The notes under the pieces: model-generated
What the model saw: only the letters and a program-made list of their open reading frames with translations
Told to the model about the DNA's origin: nothing
Databases searched by the model: none
Shown: positions 55,625 through 63,290 of the stretch, one piece after another
Layout of the letters: each line of letters opens with the position of its first letter
Position numbering within the stretch: position 1 is the stretch's first letter
Translations under genes and position numbers: made by a program
Assembly: GCF_023023025.1 (NCBI RefSeq)
Contig: NZ_CP095481.1
Coordinates: 8,197,001-8,261,000 of the forward strand
From: Amycolatopsis sp. WQ 127309
GTDB lineage: Bacteria; Actinomycetota; Actinomycetes; Mycobacteriales; Pseudonocardiaceae
DNA: 64,000 nucleotides
Reading direction: 5' to 3'

Positions 55625-57546
55625 CGCGACAGCTCCAGCCGCGGCACACCCGGCGCCTCGAACCCGAACACCTGGCCGTAGAAGGACAATTCGGCCTCCA
55701 GCGCCGCGACGATCGTCTCCGCGCGGCGGAACCCGTGCTGCTCACCGGGGAACCGCTGGTAGGCGTACGGGATCCCGCGCCCGGCCAGCCCGGCGACGAA
55801 CCGGTCCGCCTGCTCCGGCGGGCAGATCCGGTCCTCCAGACCCTGCTGGAACAGCACCGGCCCGGCCAGCGCCCCGGCGTTCGCCAGCGGCGACCGGTCG
55901 ACGTAGCGCTGCCGGTGCGCGGGCAGCGAACCGACCAGACCCTCCAGGTACCGCGACTCGAAGTCGTGCGTCTCGCCGCCGTCGCCGGTCCACCCGGCGA
56001 GGTCCACGATCGGGTACATCACCGTGCCCGCGCGGTAGGTCTTCGTCGTGGTCAGCGACGCCGCCGCGGTGAACCCGCCGGCGCTGCCGCCCCGGACCGC
56101 CAGCCGCTCGCCGTCGGCCAGCCCGGCCGCCACCAGCGCCTCGGCCACCGCGACGCAGTCGGCGACGTCGACGACCCCCCACTGCTCACGCAGCCGCTCC
56201 CGGTAGGCGCGGCCGAACCCGGTCGAGCCGCCGTAGTTCACGGCCGCGACAGCGAACCCGCGGCTGGTGAAGTACGCGATCTCCAGGTCCAGCACCGGCA
56301 GGTGCTGGCCGGTCGGCCCGCCGTGGACGTGCACCAGCAGCGGCGGCACCGCGCCCTCGGGCGCGATGAACTCCGGGTTGGACGGCGGGTAGAGCACCAC
56401 CGGCACGGTCTCACCGCCGGTCGTCGTGAACACCCGCTCGTCCGGCACCGGCACGTGGGCCACGGCCAGCTCCGGCTGCTCGGTCAGGTCGGTGAGCAGG
56501 TCCGCGTCGATCGCGTAGTGCACGACGCCGGCCTCGCGGATCGGCCCGGCCGCGACCCCGGCGACGCCGCCGTCGTAGGCGGCGAGCCCGGTGCTCGACC
56601 ACGCCGTCAGCTGGTGCGCCACGGTCGTCACCGAGCCGGCCGCCTCGTCCAGCACGGCCAGCCGGCTCGACGCCAGCACCGCGTGCCGGCCGCCGCCCAG
56701 CGGCGCGAACCACCGCGCGCCCGGCTTCCAGAGCGGCCCGCCCAGCTCCTGCTCGACCGGCGCGAGGTTGGTCAGCGTCCCGTCGAGGCCGACGCGGTGC
56801 AGGTTCCACCAGCCGTCCGGGTCCAGCAGCGCCAGCAGCGTGTCCGCCGACTCCCACTCGACCTGGCAGACGGACACGTCCGCGCCGCCCGCGACCACCC
56901 GGTGCGGCCCGAACGTCCCGTCCTCGGCCACGGGTGCGACGCACAGCTCGGTGCCGTCCCACGGCATCGCCGGGTGGTCCCAGCCGAACCACGCCGCGTG
57001 CCGCCCGTCCGGGGACAGCTTCGCCGCGGTCAGGAAGTGGTGGCTCGCGCCCAGCACCCGCTCGGCGCCGTCGGCCACCGCGATCGCGACCAGTTCGCGT
57101 TCGATGTCGGCCGGGCGCTCGCCGACACTGCGCTCGCGCACCGCCCAGACCTCACCGGGCCGGCCCGGTCCGAGGTCGCCGTAGCGGACGGCCTGGGGCA
57201 CCGCGGGCTCCGGAGTGAGCGCCACCACACCCCCGGGCCGCTGGGCGTACACCCGCTGGTCGGCCCAGTGCGTGAACACCACCACACCGCCGACGGCCAC
57301 CCACGGCCTCCCGCCGTACTCGTGCAGCCGGTTGCGGACGTTCCACGGCGCCGGGAGCACGTCCTCGGTCCCGCCGCCCGGCACCGCGCGCACGAGGGCC
57401 ACGCGACCCTGCTCACCAGGCCTTGCTTCGGCCCACCACACTTCTTCGCCGACGACGTCGAGCCACTGCGGGCCGCCGCCGGCGGCGGCCACCTCGGCGG
57501 CGGTGATGGGCGAGGACCACGTTCCGTACGGGGAGATCGGAGACAC
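55621..57546 (-). CDS. Prolyl oligopeptidase family (S9) serine peptidase
   Basis: This 641-residue cytosolic peptidase has an N-terminal beta-propeller (about 40-370) that restricts entry to small peptides and a C-terminal alpha/beta-hydrolase domain. The catalytic triad is Ser488 (RGGSAGGFT), Asp572 (LEDRICPPEQ) and His604 (GEQHGFRR); VHGGPTGQHLP forms the oxyanion side. It starts with GTG. It is the first gene of an operon with the LD-carboxypeptidase (overlap ATGA). S9C-like acyl-aminoacyl or dipeptidyl peptidase activity is likely; the exact specificity cannot be told. Confidence 0.93.
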   Translation of the reverse strand: MSPISPYGTWSSPITAAEVAAAGGGPQWLDVVGEEVWWAEARPGEQGRVALVRAVPGGGTEDVLPAPWNVRNRLHEYGGRPWVAVGGVVVFTHWADQRVYAQRPGGVVALTPEPAVPQAVRYGDLGPGRPGEVWAVRERSVGERPADIERELVAIAVADGAERVLGASHHFLTAAKLSPDGRHAAWFGWDHPAMPWDGTELCVAPVAEDGTFGPHRVVAGGADVSVCQVEWESADTLLALLDPDGWWNLHRVGLDGTLTNLAPVEQELGGPLWKPGARWFAPLGGGRHAVLASSRLAVLDEAAGSVTTVAHQLTAWSSTGLAAYDGGVAGVAAGPIREAGVVHYAIDADLLTDLTEQPELAVAHVPVPDERVFTTTGGETVPVVLYPPSNPEFIAPEGAVPPLLVHVHGGPTGQHLPVLDLEIAYFTSRGFAVAAVNYGGSTGFGRAYRERLREQWGVVDVADCVAVAEALVAAGLADGERLAVRGGSAGGFTAAASLTTTKTYRAGTVMYPIVDLAGWTGDGGETHDFESRYLEGLVGSLPAHRQRYVDRSPLANAGALAGPVLFQQGLEDRICPPEQADRFVAGLAGRGIPYAYQRFPGEQHGFRRAETIVAALEAELSFYGQVFGFEAPGVPRLELSR

Positions 57547-57622
57547 CCCCAGAGGCTAGCGGCCCGGGAACGAGGGGCGGCGGATGCCGATCATGCGCCG
57601 GTGGCCTAGGGTCGTTGGTGCT

Positions 57623-58198
57623 ATGTCTCGCGTAATCCACGTCTTCCGCCAGCCGGATCGCTTCGTCGCCGGCACCGTCGGCGAGCCCGGCGACCGCACC
57701 TTCTACCTCCAAGCCTCGGAGGAAGTGCGGACGATCAGCGTCTCCATCGAAAAACAGCAGGTCGTCGTCCTCGCGGAACGCCTCGGCTCGCTGCTCGAGG
57801 AGGTGGCGAGCCGCTTCGGTGCCGATGTGCCCGAAGACGCGCCCGACGACCTCGTCGACCTCGAGCCGCTCACGGTGCCGGTCGAGGAGGAGTTCCGCGT
57901 CGGCACCATGGGCCTCGGCTGGGACGCCGACTCCAGCGCCGTCGTCATCGAGCTGCTCGCCATCACCGAGGGCGAGGTCGACGAAACGGTCGTGCTGGAC
58001 GACACCGAAGAGGGCCCGGACGCCGTCCGCGTCTTCCTCACCCCGGCCGCCGCGCGGGCCTTCGCCGAGCGCGCCGACCGCGTCGTCAACGCCGGCCGCA
58101 AGCCGTGCCCGCTGTGCGCCGAGCCGCTCGACCCGGCCGGGCACATCTGCCCCCGGCAGAACGGCTACCGGCGCGACACCGACGCGGGCGAAGACTGA
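57623..58198 (+). CDS. DUF3090 family protein with zinc-ribbon-like end
   Basis: This 191-residue protein belongs to the actinobacterial DUF3090 family: the opening RVIHVFRQPDRFVAGTVG, the QVVVLAERLGSLLEEV helix and the end CPLCAEPLDPAGHICPRQNG, whose cysteines and His may bind zinc. ATG at 57623. The following SCO1664-type gene starts 2 nt after its stop. In streptomycetes and mycobacteria this pair precedes mshC and follows uppP and the phosphatase gene; here the two halves are 31 kb apart. Function unknown. Confidence 0.92.
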   Translation: MSRVIHVFRQPDRFVAGTVGEPGDRTFYLQASEEVRTISVSIEKQQVVVLAERLGSLLEEVASRFGADVPEDAPDDLVDLEPLTVPVEEEFRVGTMGLGWDADSSAVVIELLAITEGEVDETVVLDDTEEGPDAVRVFLTPAAARAFAERADRVVNAGRKPCPLCAEPLDPAGHICPRQNGYRRDTDAGED

Positions 58199-58200
58199 CC

Positions 58201-59016
58201 ATGGCCGACACGCCGGTGGCACAGCCGGACCCGGCCGACCCGGCGTCGCGTGAGCTCGTCACGCACGGCCGCATCGACGTCGAGGGCCGGCTCGTCGACG
58301 CCTCCAACGTCACCCTGTTCTGCGCCATCGAGCTCGACGGCGTCACCGGCACCGTCGTGTACAAGCCGGTGTCGGGGGAGAAGCCGCTGTGGGACTTCCC
58401 CGACGGCACGCTCGCCGGCCGCGAGGTCGCCACCGCGATCATCGCCGAGGCCAGCGGCATCGGCGGGATCCCGCCGACCGTGCTGCGCGACGGCCCGTTC
58501 GGCCCCGGCATGGTCCAGCTGTGGATCGAGACGACCGAGGACGACCTGGTCGAGGTCCGCGCCCCCGAGGAGCTGCCCGACGGCTGGCGGGTCGTGCTGC
58601 ACGCCCACGACCGGTTCGGCGAGCCCGCGGTGCTGGCCCACGCCGACCACCCCGGCCTGCGCGACCTCGCCGTGCTCGACATCGTCGTCAACAACACCGA
58701 CCGCAAGGGCGGGCACCTGCTGCCCGGCGTCGACGGCCGCGTCTACGGCGTCGACCACGGCATCTGCCTGCACACCGACCCCAAGCTGCGGACCGTGCTG
58801 TGGGGCTGGATCGGCGAGCCGGTGCCGCCGGACACCGTCGAGAAGCTGCGGAAGCTGCGCTCGGAGATCGACGGGAAGCTCGGCGAACAGCTGGCCGAGC
58901 ACATCACCAGGTTCGAGATCCGGGCCCTGGCCGAGCGCACCGACCTGCTGCTCGCGGAAGGCATCTTCCCCGAGCCCGGCGACGACTGGCGCGCGGTTCC
59001 CTGGCCCCTGTTCTGA
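58201..59016 (+). CDS. SCO1664 family protein (PI3/4-kinase-like fold)
   Basis: This 271-residue protein of the SCO1664 family has distant kinase-like motifs: TVVYKPVSGEKPLWDFPDGTLAGREVA with a nucleotide-site Lys, DIVVNNTDRKGGHLL as the catalytic-loop Asp and Asn, and YGVDHGICLH as the metal-binding Asp. It probably phosphorylates or adenylylates an unknown target. It is coupled to DUF3090 upstream and by a TGATG overlap to the phosphotransferase gene downstream. From other genomes mshC is expected next, but it is not here. Confidence 0.9.
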   Translation: MADTPVAQPDPADPASRELVTHGRIDVEGRLVDASNVTLFCAIELDGVTGTVVYKPVSGEKPLWDFPDGTLAGREVATAIIAEASGIGGIPPTVLRDGPFGPGMVQLWIETTEDDLVEVRAPEELPDGWRVVLHAHDRFGEPAVLAHADHPGLRDLAVLDIVVNNTDRKGGHLLPGVDGRVYGVDHGICLHTDPKLRTVLWGWIGEPVPPDTVEKLRKLRSEIDGKLGEQLAEHITRFEIRALAERTDLLLAEGIFPEPGDDWRAVPWPLF

Positions 59017-59903
59017 TGACGGCGGTCCTCGACGACGCCGCGCGCGCCCGGCTCGTGACCCGCTTCGGCGCGGACGTGGCCGACCCGTGGTGCGACGCCC
59101 TCCCGGACCTCGTCGACCGGCTTGCCGCCCGCTGGGGCCTGGAGGTGCGCGAGGCCCGGCCCGGCAACACCGGCCGCACGCTGCTGTGCACCGACCCTGA
59201 TGGTGACCTGCAGGTCCTGAAACTGACGCCGGACTCCGAGATCGCCCGGCTCGAGGCCGCGGGGCTGCGCGCGTGGACCGGCTGCCGCCGGGCCGTGCAG
59301 CTCCTCGACACCGACCTCGACGCCGGCGCGATCCTGCTCGAAGGCCTGGTCCCCGGCACCGAGCTGCGCGGCCGAGACGTCCCGTGGGCCGAGATCGGCG
59401 ACCTGCTCACCCAGCTGCACAGCGTCGCACCCCCGGCCGACCTCCCGTCGCTCACCGACCGGGTGACGTTCATGTACGACATCACCGACCGCACCGTCCC
59501 CGGGTCCGCGGCCGAGCCCCACCTGACCCGCGAGCTGCTGGCCAGGGCCCGGAACCGAGCGCTTGCCCTGGCCGCCACCGGCGGCCCGGTCGCGGTCGTG
59601 CACGGCGACCTGCACCCCGGCAACGTCCTCGACGCCGGCCCGGACCGCGGCGTGGTCGCCATCGACCCGCGCCCCAGCGTCGGGGACCCGGCCATGGACG
59701 CCGTCGACTGGGCCTTCCTGCCGATGGCGGCGGGCGGCACGATCGACGACGGCATCACCCTGCTCGCGCCGCACGTGCCGCACCTCGACGCCGAGCGCGT
59801 CCACGCCTGGTGCGTCGCGCTGGCTCCGCTGCTCGCGCACGGCCCGCTGCGCCGCGGTGAGCACACGCCGTTCACCGACGCCCTGCTGCAGATGGCGCGC
59901 TGA
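59016..59903 (+). CDS. Aminoglycoside/hydroxyurea-type phosphotransferase
   Basis: This 295-residue kinase of the APH superfamily has the Brenner motif VVHGDLHPGNVL with catalytic Asp, the metal-ligand AIDPRPSVGDPAMDAVDW and an ATP-site Lys in LQVLKLTP. It is most like the streptomycin 6-phosphotransferase/hydroxyurea group. The start overlaps the SCO1664 stop. It could confer antibiotic self-protection, but many such kinases act on metabolites, and the stable neighbourhood argues for a housekeeping role. Confidence 0.87.
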   Translation: MTAVLDDAARARLVTRFGADVADPWCDALPDLVDRLAARWGLEVREARPGNTGRTLLCTDPDGDLQVLKLTPDSEIARLEAAGLRAWTGCRRAVQLLDTDLDAGAILLEGLVPGTELRGRDVPWAEIGDLLTQLHSVAPPADLPSLTDRVTFMYDITDRTVPGSAAEPHLTRELLARARNRALALAATGGPVAVVHGDLHPGNVLDAGPDRGVVAIDPRPSVGDPAMDAVDWAFLPMAAGGTIDDGITLLAPHVPHLDAERVHAWCVALAPLLAHGPLRRGEHTPFTDALLQMAR

Positions 59904-59954
59904 CCGGCGTGGCGTCACCCACCGGGGTCGCTCCGGCCACTACCTTCGCTGGTC

Positions 59955-60767
59955 GTGCGCTCCCACTCCTATGACGACGTGCTCGCCGGCCGGCGCCGCA
60001 AGAAGGTGCCGGAAGTCCCCGCCGAGCCCGGCCTGGTCGTCGAAGACCCGGCCAGCGGGTTCTGCGGTGCCGTGATCAAGATCGAGTACGGCAACGTCGT
60101 GCTCGAAGACGGCAAGGGCCGCCACCGCGTGTTCCCGCTCGAACCCGCCGGGTTCCTGCTGGAGGGCAAGCCGGTGACGCTCGTGCCGGTCAAGACGGTG
60201 CAGGCGCCGGTCAAGCAGGTGTCGGCGTCCGGCTCGGTCAAGGTCCAGGGCCTGCAGGCGCGCGTCGCCCGCGACTCGCGCATCTGGGTCGAGGGCAAGC
60301 ACGACGCCGAGCTGGTCGAACGCGTCTGGGGCCACGACCTGCGCGTCGAAGGCGTCGTCGTGGAACCGCTCGACGGCGTCGACGTGCTCTCCGACCGCAT
60401 CGCCGAGTTCGGCACCGGTCCCGGCCGGCGCCTCGGCGTGCTGGTCGACCACCTCGTGCCCGGCAGCAAGGAGTCCCGGCTCGTCGCGGGCGTCCGTGAC
60501 GCGAACGTGCTGGTCACCGGCCATCCCTACATCGACGTCTGGGAGGCCGTGCGGCCCGGGGCGGTCGGGATCAGGGCGTGGCCGAAGATCCCGCGCGGCA
60601 CCGAGTGGAAGCAGGGGATCTGCGACGCGCTCGGCTGGGGGCAACCTTTCGAAGGCTGGCAACGTGTCCTGAGCGGGGTGAGCAGTTTCCGCGACCTCGA
60701 GACCCCGCTCATCGGGGCGGTGGAGCGGCTCATCGACTTCGTCACGGAGCCGACGGAAGAGAGCTGA
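59955..60767 (+). CDS. DUF3097 family protein
   Basis: This 270-residue protein is of the actinobacterial DUF3097 family: opening YDDVLAGRRRKKVPEVP, a strand-rich middle, and RIWVEGKHDAELVERVWG followed by LGVLVDHLVPGSKESRL, which resemble the Glu and Asp positions of a TOPRIM fold. That would suggest a nucleic-acid- or phosphoester-related activity, by analogy only. GTG start. A single gene between the phosphotransferase and the NfeD operon. Confidence 0.88.
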   Translation: MRSHSYDDVLAGRRRKKVPEVPAEPGLVVEDPASGFCGAVIKIEYGNVVLEDGKGRHRVFPLEPAGFLLEGKPVTLVPVKTVQAPVKQVSASGSVKVQGLQARVARDSRIWVEGKHDAELVERVWGHDLRVEGVVVEPLDGVDVLSDRIAEFGTGPGRRLGVLVDHLVPGSKESRLVAGVRDANVLVTGHPYIDVWEAVRPGAVGIRAWPKIPRGTEWKQGICDALGWGQPFEGWQRVLSGVSSFRDLETPLIGAVERLIDFVTEPTEES

Positions 60768-60814
60768 ATGTCCGATTTGTCCAAGGTCACGCGTGGGTCA
60801 CTTCCCGTCACTCC

Positions 60815-60830
60815 GCCGGTGCGAACCGGC
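60815..60830. terminator. Short hairpin after the DUF3097 gene
   Basis: GCCGGT-gcga-ACCGGC forms a 6-bp stem with a tetraloop, 47 bp after the stop and 21 bp before the NfeD start. Confidence 0.4.
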
Positions 60831-60851
60831 ACGATCTGAGAGCATGAAGCC

Positions 60852-61286
60852 ATGGCATGGGCAGTGGTCTGGTTGATCGTCGGCATCGCCCTGATGATCG
60901 CGGAAGTCCTCTCCGGCGACTTCGTGCTGATCATGCTCGGCGTCGCCGCGTTGTTCGGTGCGGGCTCCGACGTGCTCACCGGGAACCTGCTGATCGACGC
61001 CGTCGTGTTCGCCGTGACCTCGGTCGGGATGCTCGTGCTGGTCCGGCCCGCGCTGAAACGCCGGTTCTTCGCCGGCACCGGTCACCGCACCGGCATCGAC
61101 GCGCTCATCGGTGCCCGCGCCGTCGTGGTGTCCACAGTGGATTTCGAAGCGGGGCAGGTGAAGCTCGCCGGGGACGTCTGGTCCGCGCGCAGCATTTCCG
61201 AACAGCACGAGCCGATCGCTCCCGGGACCGCGGTCACCGTGGTCGAGATCGCCGGGGCCACCGCCGTCGTGTCGGCCGAGCTGTGA
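60852..61286 (+). CDS. NfeD-family membrane protein
   Basis: This 144-residue protein has two to three membrane helices in the first 75 residues (VVWLIVGIALMIAEVLSGDF, GVAALFGAG, AVVFAVTSVGMLVLV) and a C-terminal OB-fold-like domain (IGARAVVVSTVDFEAGQVKL, WSARS, VVEIAGATAVV). This is the short NfeD1b form, which pairs with SPFH proteins. The next gene starts inside its stop (GTGA overlap), so the two are coupled. NfeD and SPFH partners organise membrane microdomains or regulate membrane proteolysis. Confidence 0.92.
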   Translation: MAWAVVWLIVGIALMIAEVLSGDFVLIMLGVAALFGAGSDVLTGNLLIDAVVFAVTSVGMLVLVRPALKRRFFAGTGHRTGIDALIGARAVVVSTVDFEAGQVKLAGDVWSARSISEQHEPIAPGTAVTVVEIAGATAVVSAEL

Positions 61287-61771
61287 GCCTCGGCCTGGTG
61301 CGCGTGCCCGAAGGCCGGGCCGCGGTGATCGAGCGCGGCGGGCGGTTCCGCACCGTGCTCGGCCCCGGCCGGCACTTCGTGACCCCGTTCGCCGACAGCG
61401 TCCGGGCCCGCGTCGACCTCGGCGACCAGATCCTGTCGTGCCCGCCGCGGGCCGTCGAAGCGGGTGACGGGCACGAGGTCCTCGTCGGGTTCGAGGTCAC
61501 TTTCGCCGTCACGGACCCGCGGCTGGCCACCTACGAAATCGGCAACCCGGCCATCGCGATCGAACAGCTGACCTTGACCGCGCTGCGGCGGGAGACCGGG
61601 CTGACGACCGCCGAGCGTGCCGTCGCCGCACCGGAGGACCTGCACCGTACAGTGTGGACGGTCCTGCACGACACCACGGGACGCTGGGGGATCACCACCA
61701 AGGGGCTCGAGCTCACGGTGAATCCGCCCGCGGCGCCCGGAACACCGTCAACCGCGCAAGAATGGTACTAG
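61283..61771 (+). CDS. SPFH-domain-only protein (no anchor, no coiled coil)
   Basis: This 162-residue protein is almost only an SPFH (band 7) domain: LVRVPEGRAAVIERGGRFRT, VLGPGRHFVTPFADSVRARVDL, EVLVGFEVTFAVTDPRLATYEI and a closing GRWGITTKGLEL. It lacks the N-terminal membrane helix and the long coiled coil of the next gene's product, although its first 150 residues align with that protein. It looks like a half-sized duplicate. Start GTG in the NfeD stop. It may cap or regulate the SPFH oligomer. Such an extra gene between nfeD and the SPFH gene is unusual to my knowledge. Confidence 0.8.
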   Translation: MSLGLVRVPEGRAAVIERGGRFRTVLGPGRHFVTPFADSVRARVDLGDQILSCPPRAVEAGDGHEVLVGFEVTFAVTDPRLATYEIGNPAIAIEQLTLTALRRETGLTTAERAVAAPEDLHRTVWTVLHDTTGRWGITTKGLELTVNPPAAPGTPSTAQEWY

Positions 61772-61787
61772 GTAAGGAGAAGGTCTC

Positions 61788-63227
61788 TTGGGGACAGCAG
61801 CGCTCATAGCCGTCATCGCGGTGGTCCTGTTCGTGATCATCGTGGTGGCCAAGGCGATCATGGTCGTGCCGCAGGCGCAGTCGGCCGTGATCGAGCGGCT
61901 GGGCCGGTTCCGGACAGTGGCGTCACCGGGCCTCACCTTCCTGGTTCCGTTCCTGGACAAGGTACGGGCCCGGATCGACCTGCGCGAGCAGGTCGTCTCG
62001 TTCCCGCCGCAGCCCGTCATCACCGAGGACAACCTGACGGTGTCGATCGACACCGTCGTGTACTTCCAGGTCACCGACTCGCGTGCCGCGGTCTACGAGA
62101 TCTCGAACTACATCGTCGGTGTCGAGCAGCTCACCACCACCACGCTCCGCAACGTGGTCGGTGGCATGAGCCTCGAGCAGACCCTGACCTCGCGCGACTC
62201 GATCAACACCCAGCTGCGCGGCGTGCTCGACGAGGCGACCGGCCGCTGGGGCATCCGCGTCGGCCGCGTCGAGCTCAAGGCGATCGACCCGCCGCCCTCC
62301 ATCCAGGACTCGATGGAGAAGCAGATGCGCGCCGACCGTGAGAAGCGCGCCATGATCCTCACCGCGGAAGGTCAGCGGGAGTCCGCGATCAAGACCGCGG
62401 AAGGCCAGAAGCAGAGCCAGATCCTCTCGGCCGAAGGTGCCCGCCAGGCCACCATCCTCGCCGCCGAGGCCGAGCGGCAGTCGCGCATCCTGCGGGCGCA
62501 GGGTGAACGCGCCGCGCGCTACCTGCAGGCGCAGGGCCAGGCGAAGGCGATCGAGAAGGTGTTCGCCGCGATCAAGGCCGGCCGCCCGACGCCGGAGGTG
62601 CTGGCCTACCAGTACCTGCAGACGCTCCCGCAGATGGCGCAGGGCGACGCGAACAAGGTCTGGATGATCCCGAGCGACTACGGCAAGGCCCTCGAAGGCT
62701 TCGCCCGCGCGCTCGGCGCTCCGGGCGACGACGGCGTCTTCCGCTACGAGCCGGCGAAGGACGACGACGTCCCGGCCAAGCCCGAGCTCGAGGACGAAGA
62801 GGTCGCCGACTGGTTCGAGACGAAGAGCGACCCGAAGGTCGCCGAGGCCGTCGCGGCCGCGGAAGCCGTGGCGCGCCAGGAGGTCCCGGCGCTCGGGGTG
62901 CCGAGCAGCGCACCGCCCGCGCGGCCGCAGATCCCGCGTCCGCAGCAGCAGCAGGCTCCCGCGCCGGAGCCCGAGGCGGAAGAGGACCGCGGCACCGAGG
63001 TCACCCCCGCGCCCGCACCGCCGAAGCAGGCATCGACGCCGCCCGCCGGCCTGCCCCAGCCGCAGTCGCCCCTGCAGTCCCAGCAGCACTCCGGTCCGCC
63101 GCAGGGCGGGGCCTACCAGGGCCCGCCGCCGCAGACCCCGCCGCCGGGGCAGTTCGGTGGCCAGCAGCAGAACCCGGGCAGCGGGCCGTTCCCGCAGCAG
63201 CCCCCGTTCGGTGGCCCGCGCCGCTGA
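61788..63227 (+). CDS. SPFH/band-7 (stomatin/flotillin-like) membrane scaffold protein
   Basis: This 479-residue protein is anchored by an N-terminal helix (residues 4-25) and has an SPFH domain (about 28-185: VPQAQSAVIERLGRFRTVASPG, TVSIDTVVYFQVTD, YIVGVEQLTTTTLRNVVG). A coiled coil rich in EGQ/AEGQK repeats (190-260) drives oligomerisation. The C-terminus is a disordered Pro/Gln-rich tail of about 110 residues. It starts with TTG behind a strong AAGGAG (61774-61779, 8-nt spacing). It forms an operon with NfeD and the SPFH-only gene. It resembles the HflK/stomatin group that forms ring-shaped membrane enclosures. Confidence 0.94.
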   Translation: MGTAALIAVIAVVLFVIIVVAKAIMVVPQAQSAVIERLGRFRTVASPGLTFLVPFLDKVRARIDLREQVVSFPPQPVITEDNLTVSIDTVVYFQVTDSRAAVYEISNYIVGVEQLTTTTLRNVVGGMSLEQTLTSRDSINTQLRGVLDEATGRWGIRVGRVELKAIDPPPSIQDSMEKQMRADREKRAMILTAEGQRESAIKTAEGQKQSQILSAEGARQATILAAEAERQSRILRAQGERAARYLQAQGQAKAIEKVFAAIKAGRPTPEVLAYQYLQTLPQMAQGDANKVWMIPSDYGKALEGFARALGAPGDDGVFRYEPAKDDDVPAKPELEDEEVADWFETKSDPKVAEAVAAAEAVARQEVPALGVPSSAPPARPQIPRPQQQQAPAPEPEAEEDRGTEVTPAPAPPKQASTPPAGLPQPQSPLQSQQHSGPPQGGAYQGPPPQTPPPGQFGGQQQNPGSGPFPQQPPFGGPRR

Positions 63228-63235
63228 CGTCTGGT

Positions 63236-63286
63236 CCGTGAAGGCCTCCTTACCGGCTCTTATGGCCGGTAAGGAGGCCTTCACGG
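63236..63286. repeat. Long palindromic repeat, copy C (terminator-like)
   Basis: Perfect 22-bp arms at 63236-63257 and 63265-63286, with a 7-nt loop; arms are identical to copy B (39006-39056). It lies between the convergent SPFH and MFS genes, 8 and 4 bp from their stop codons, and so fits a bidirectional terminator. Confidence 0.9.
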
Positions 63287-63290
63287 CGTT

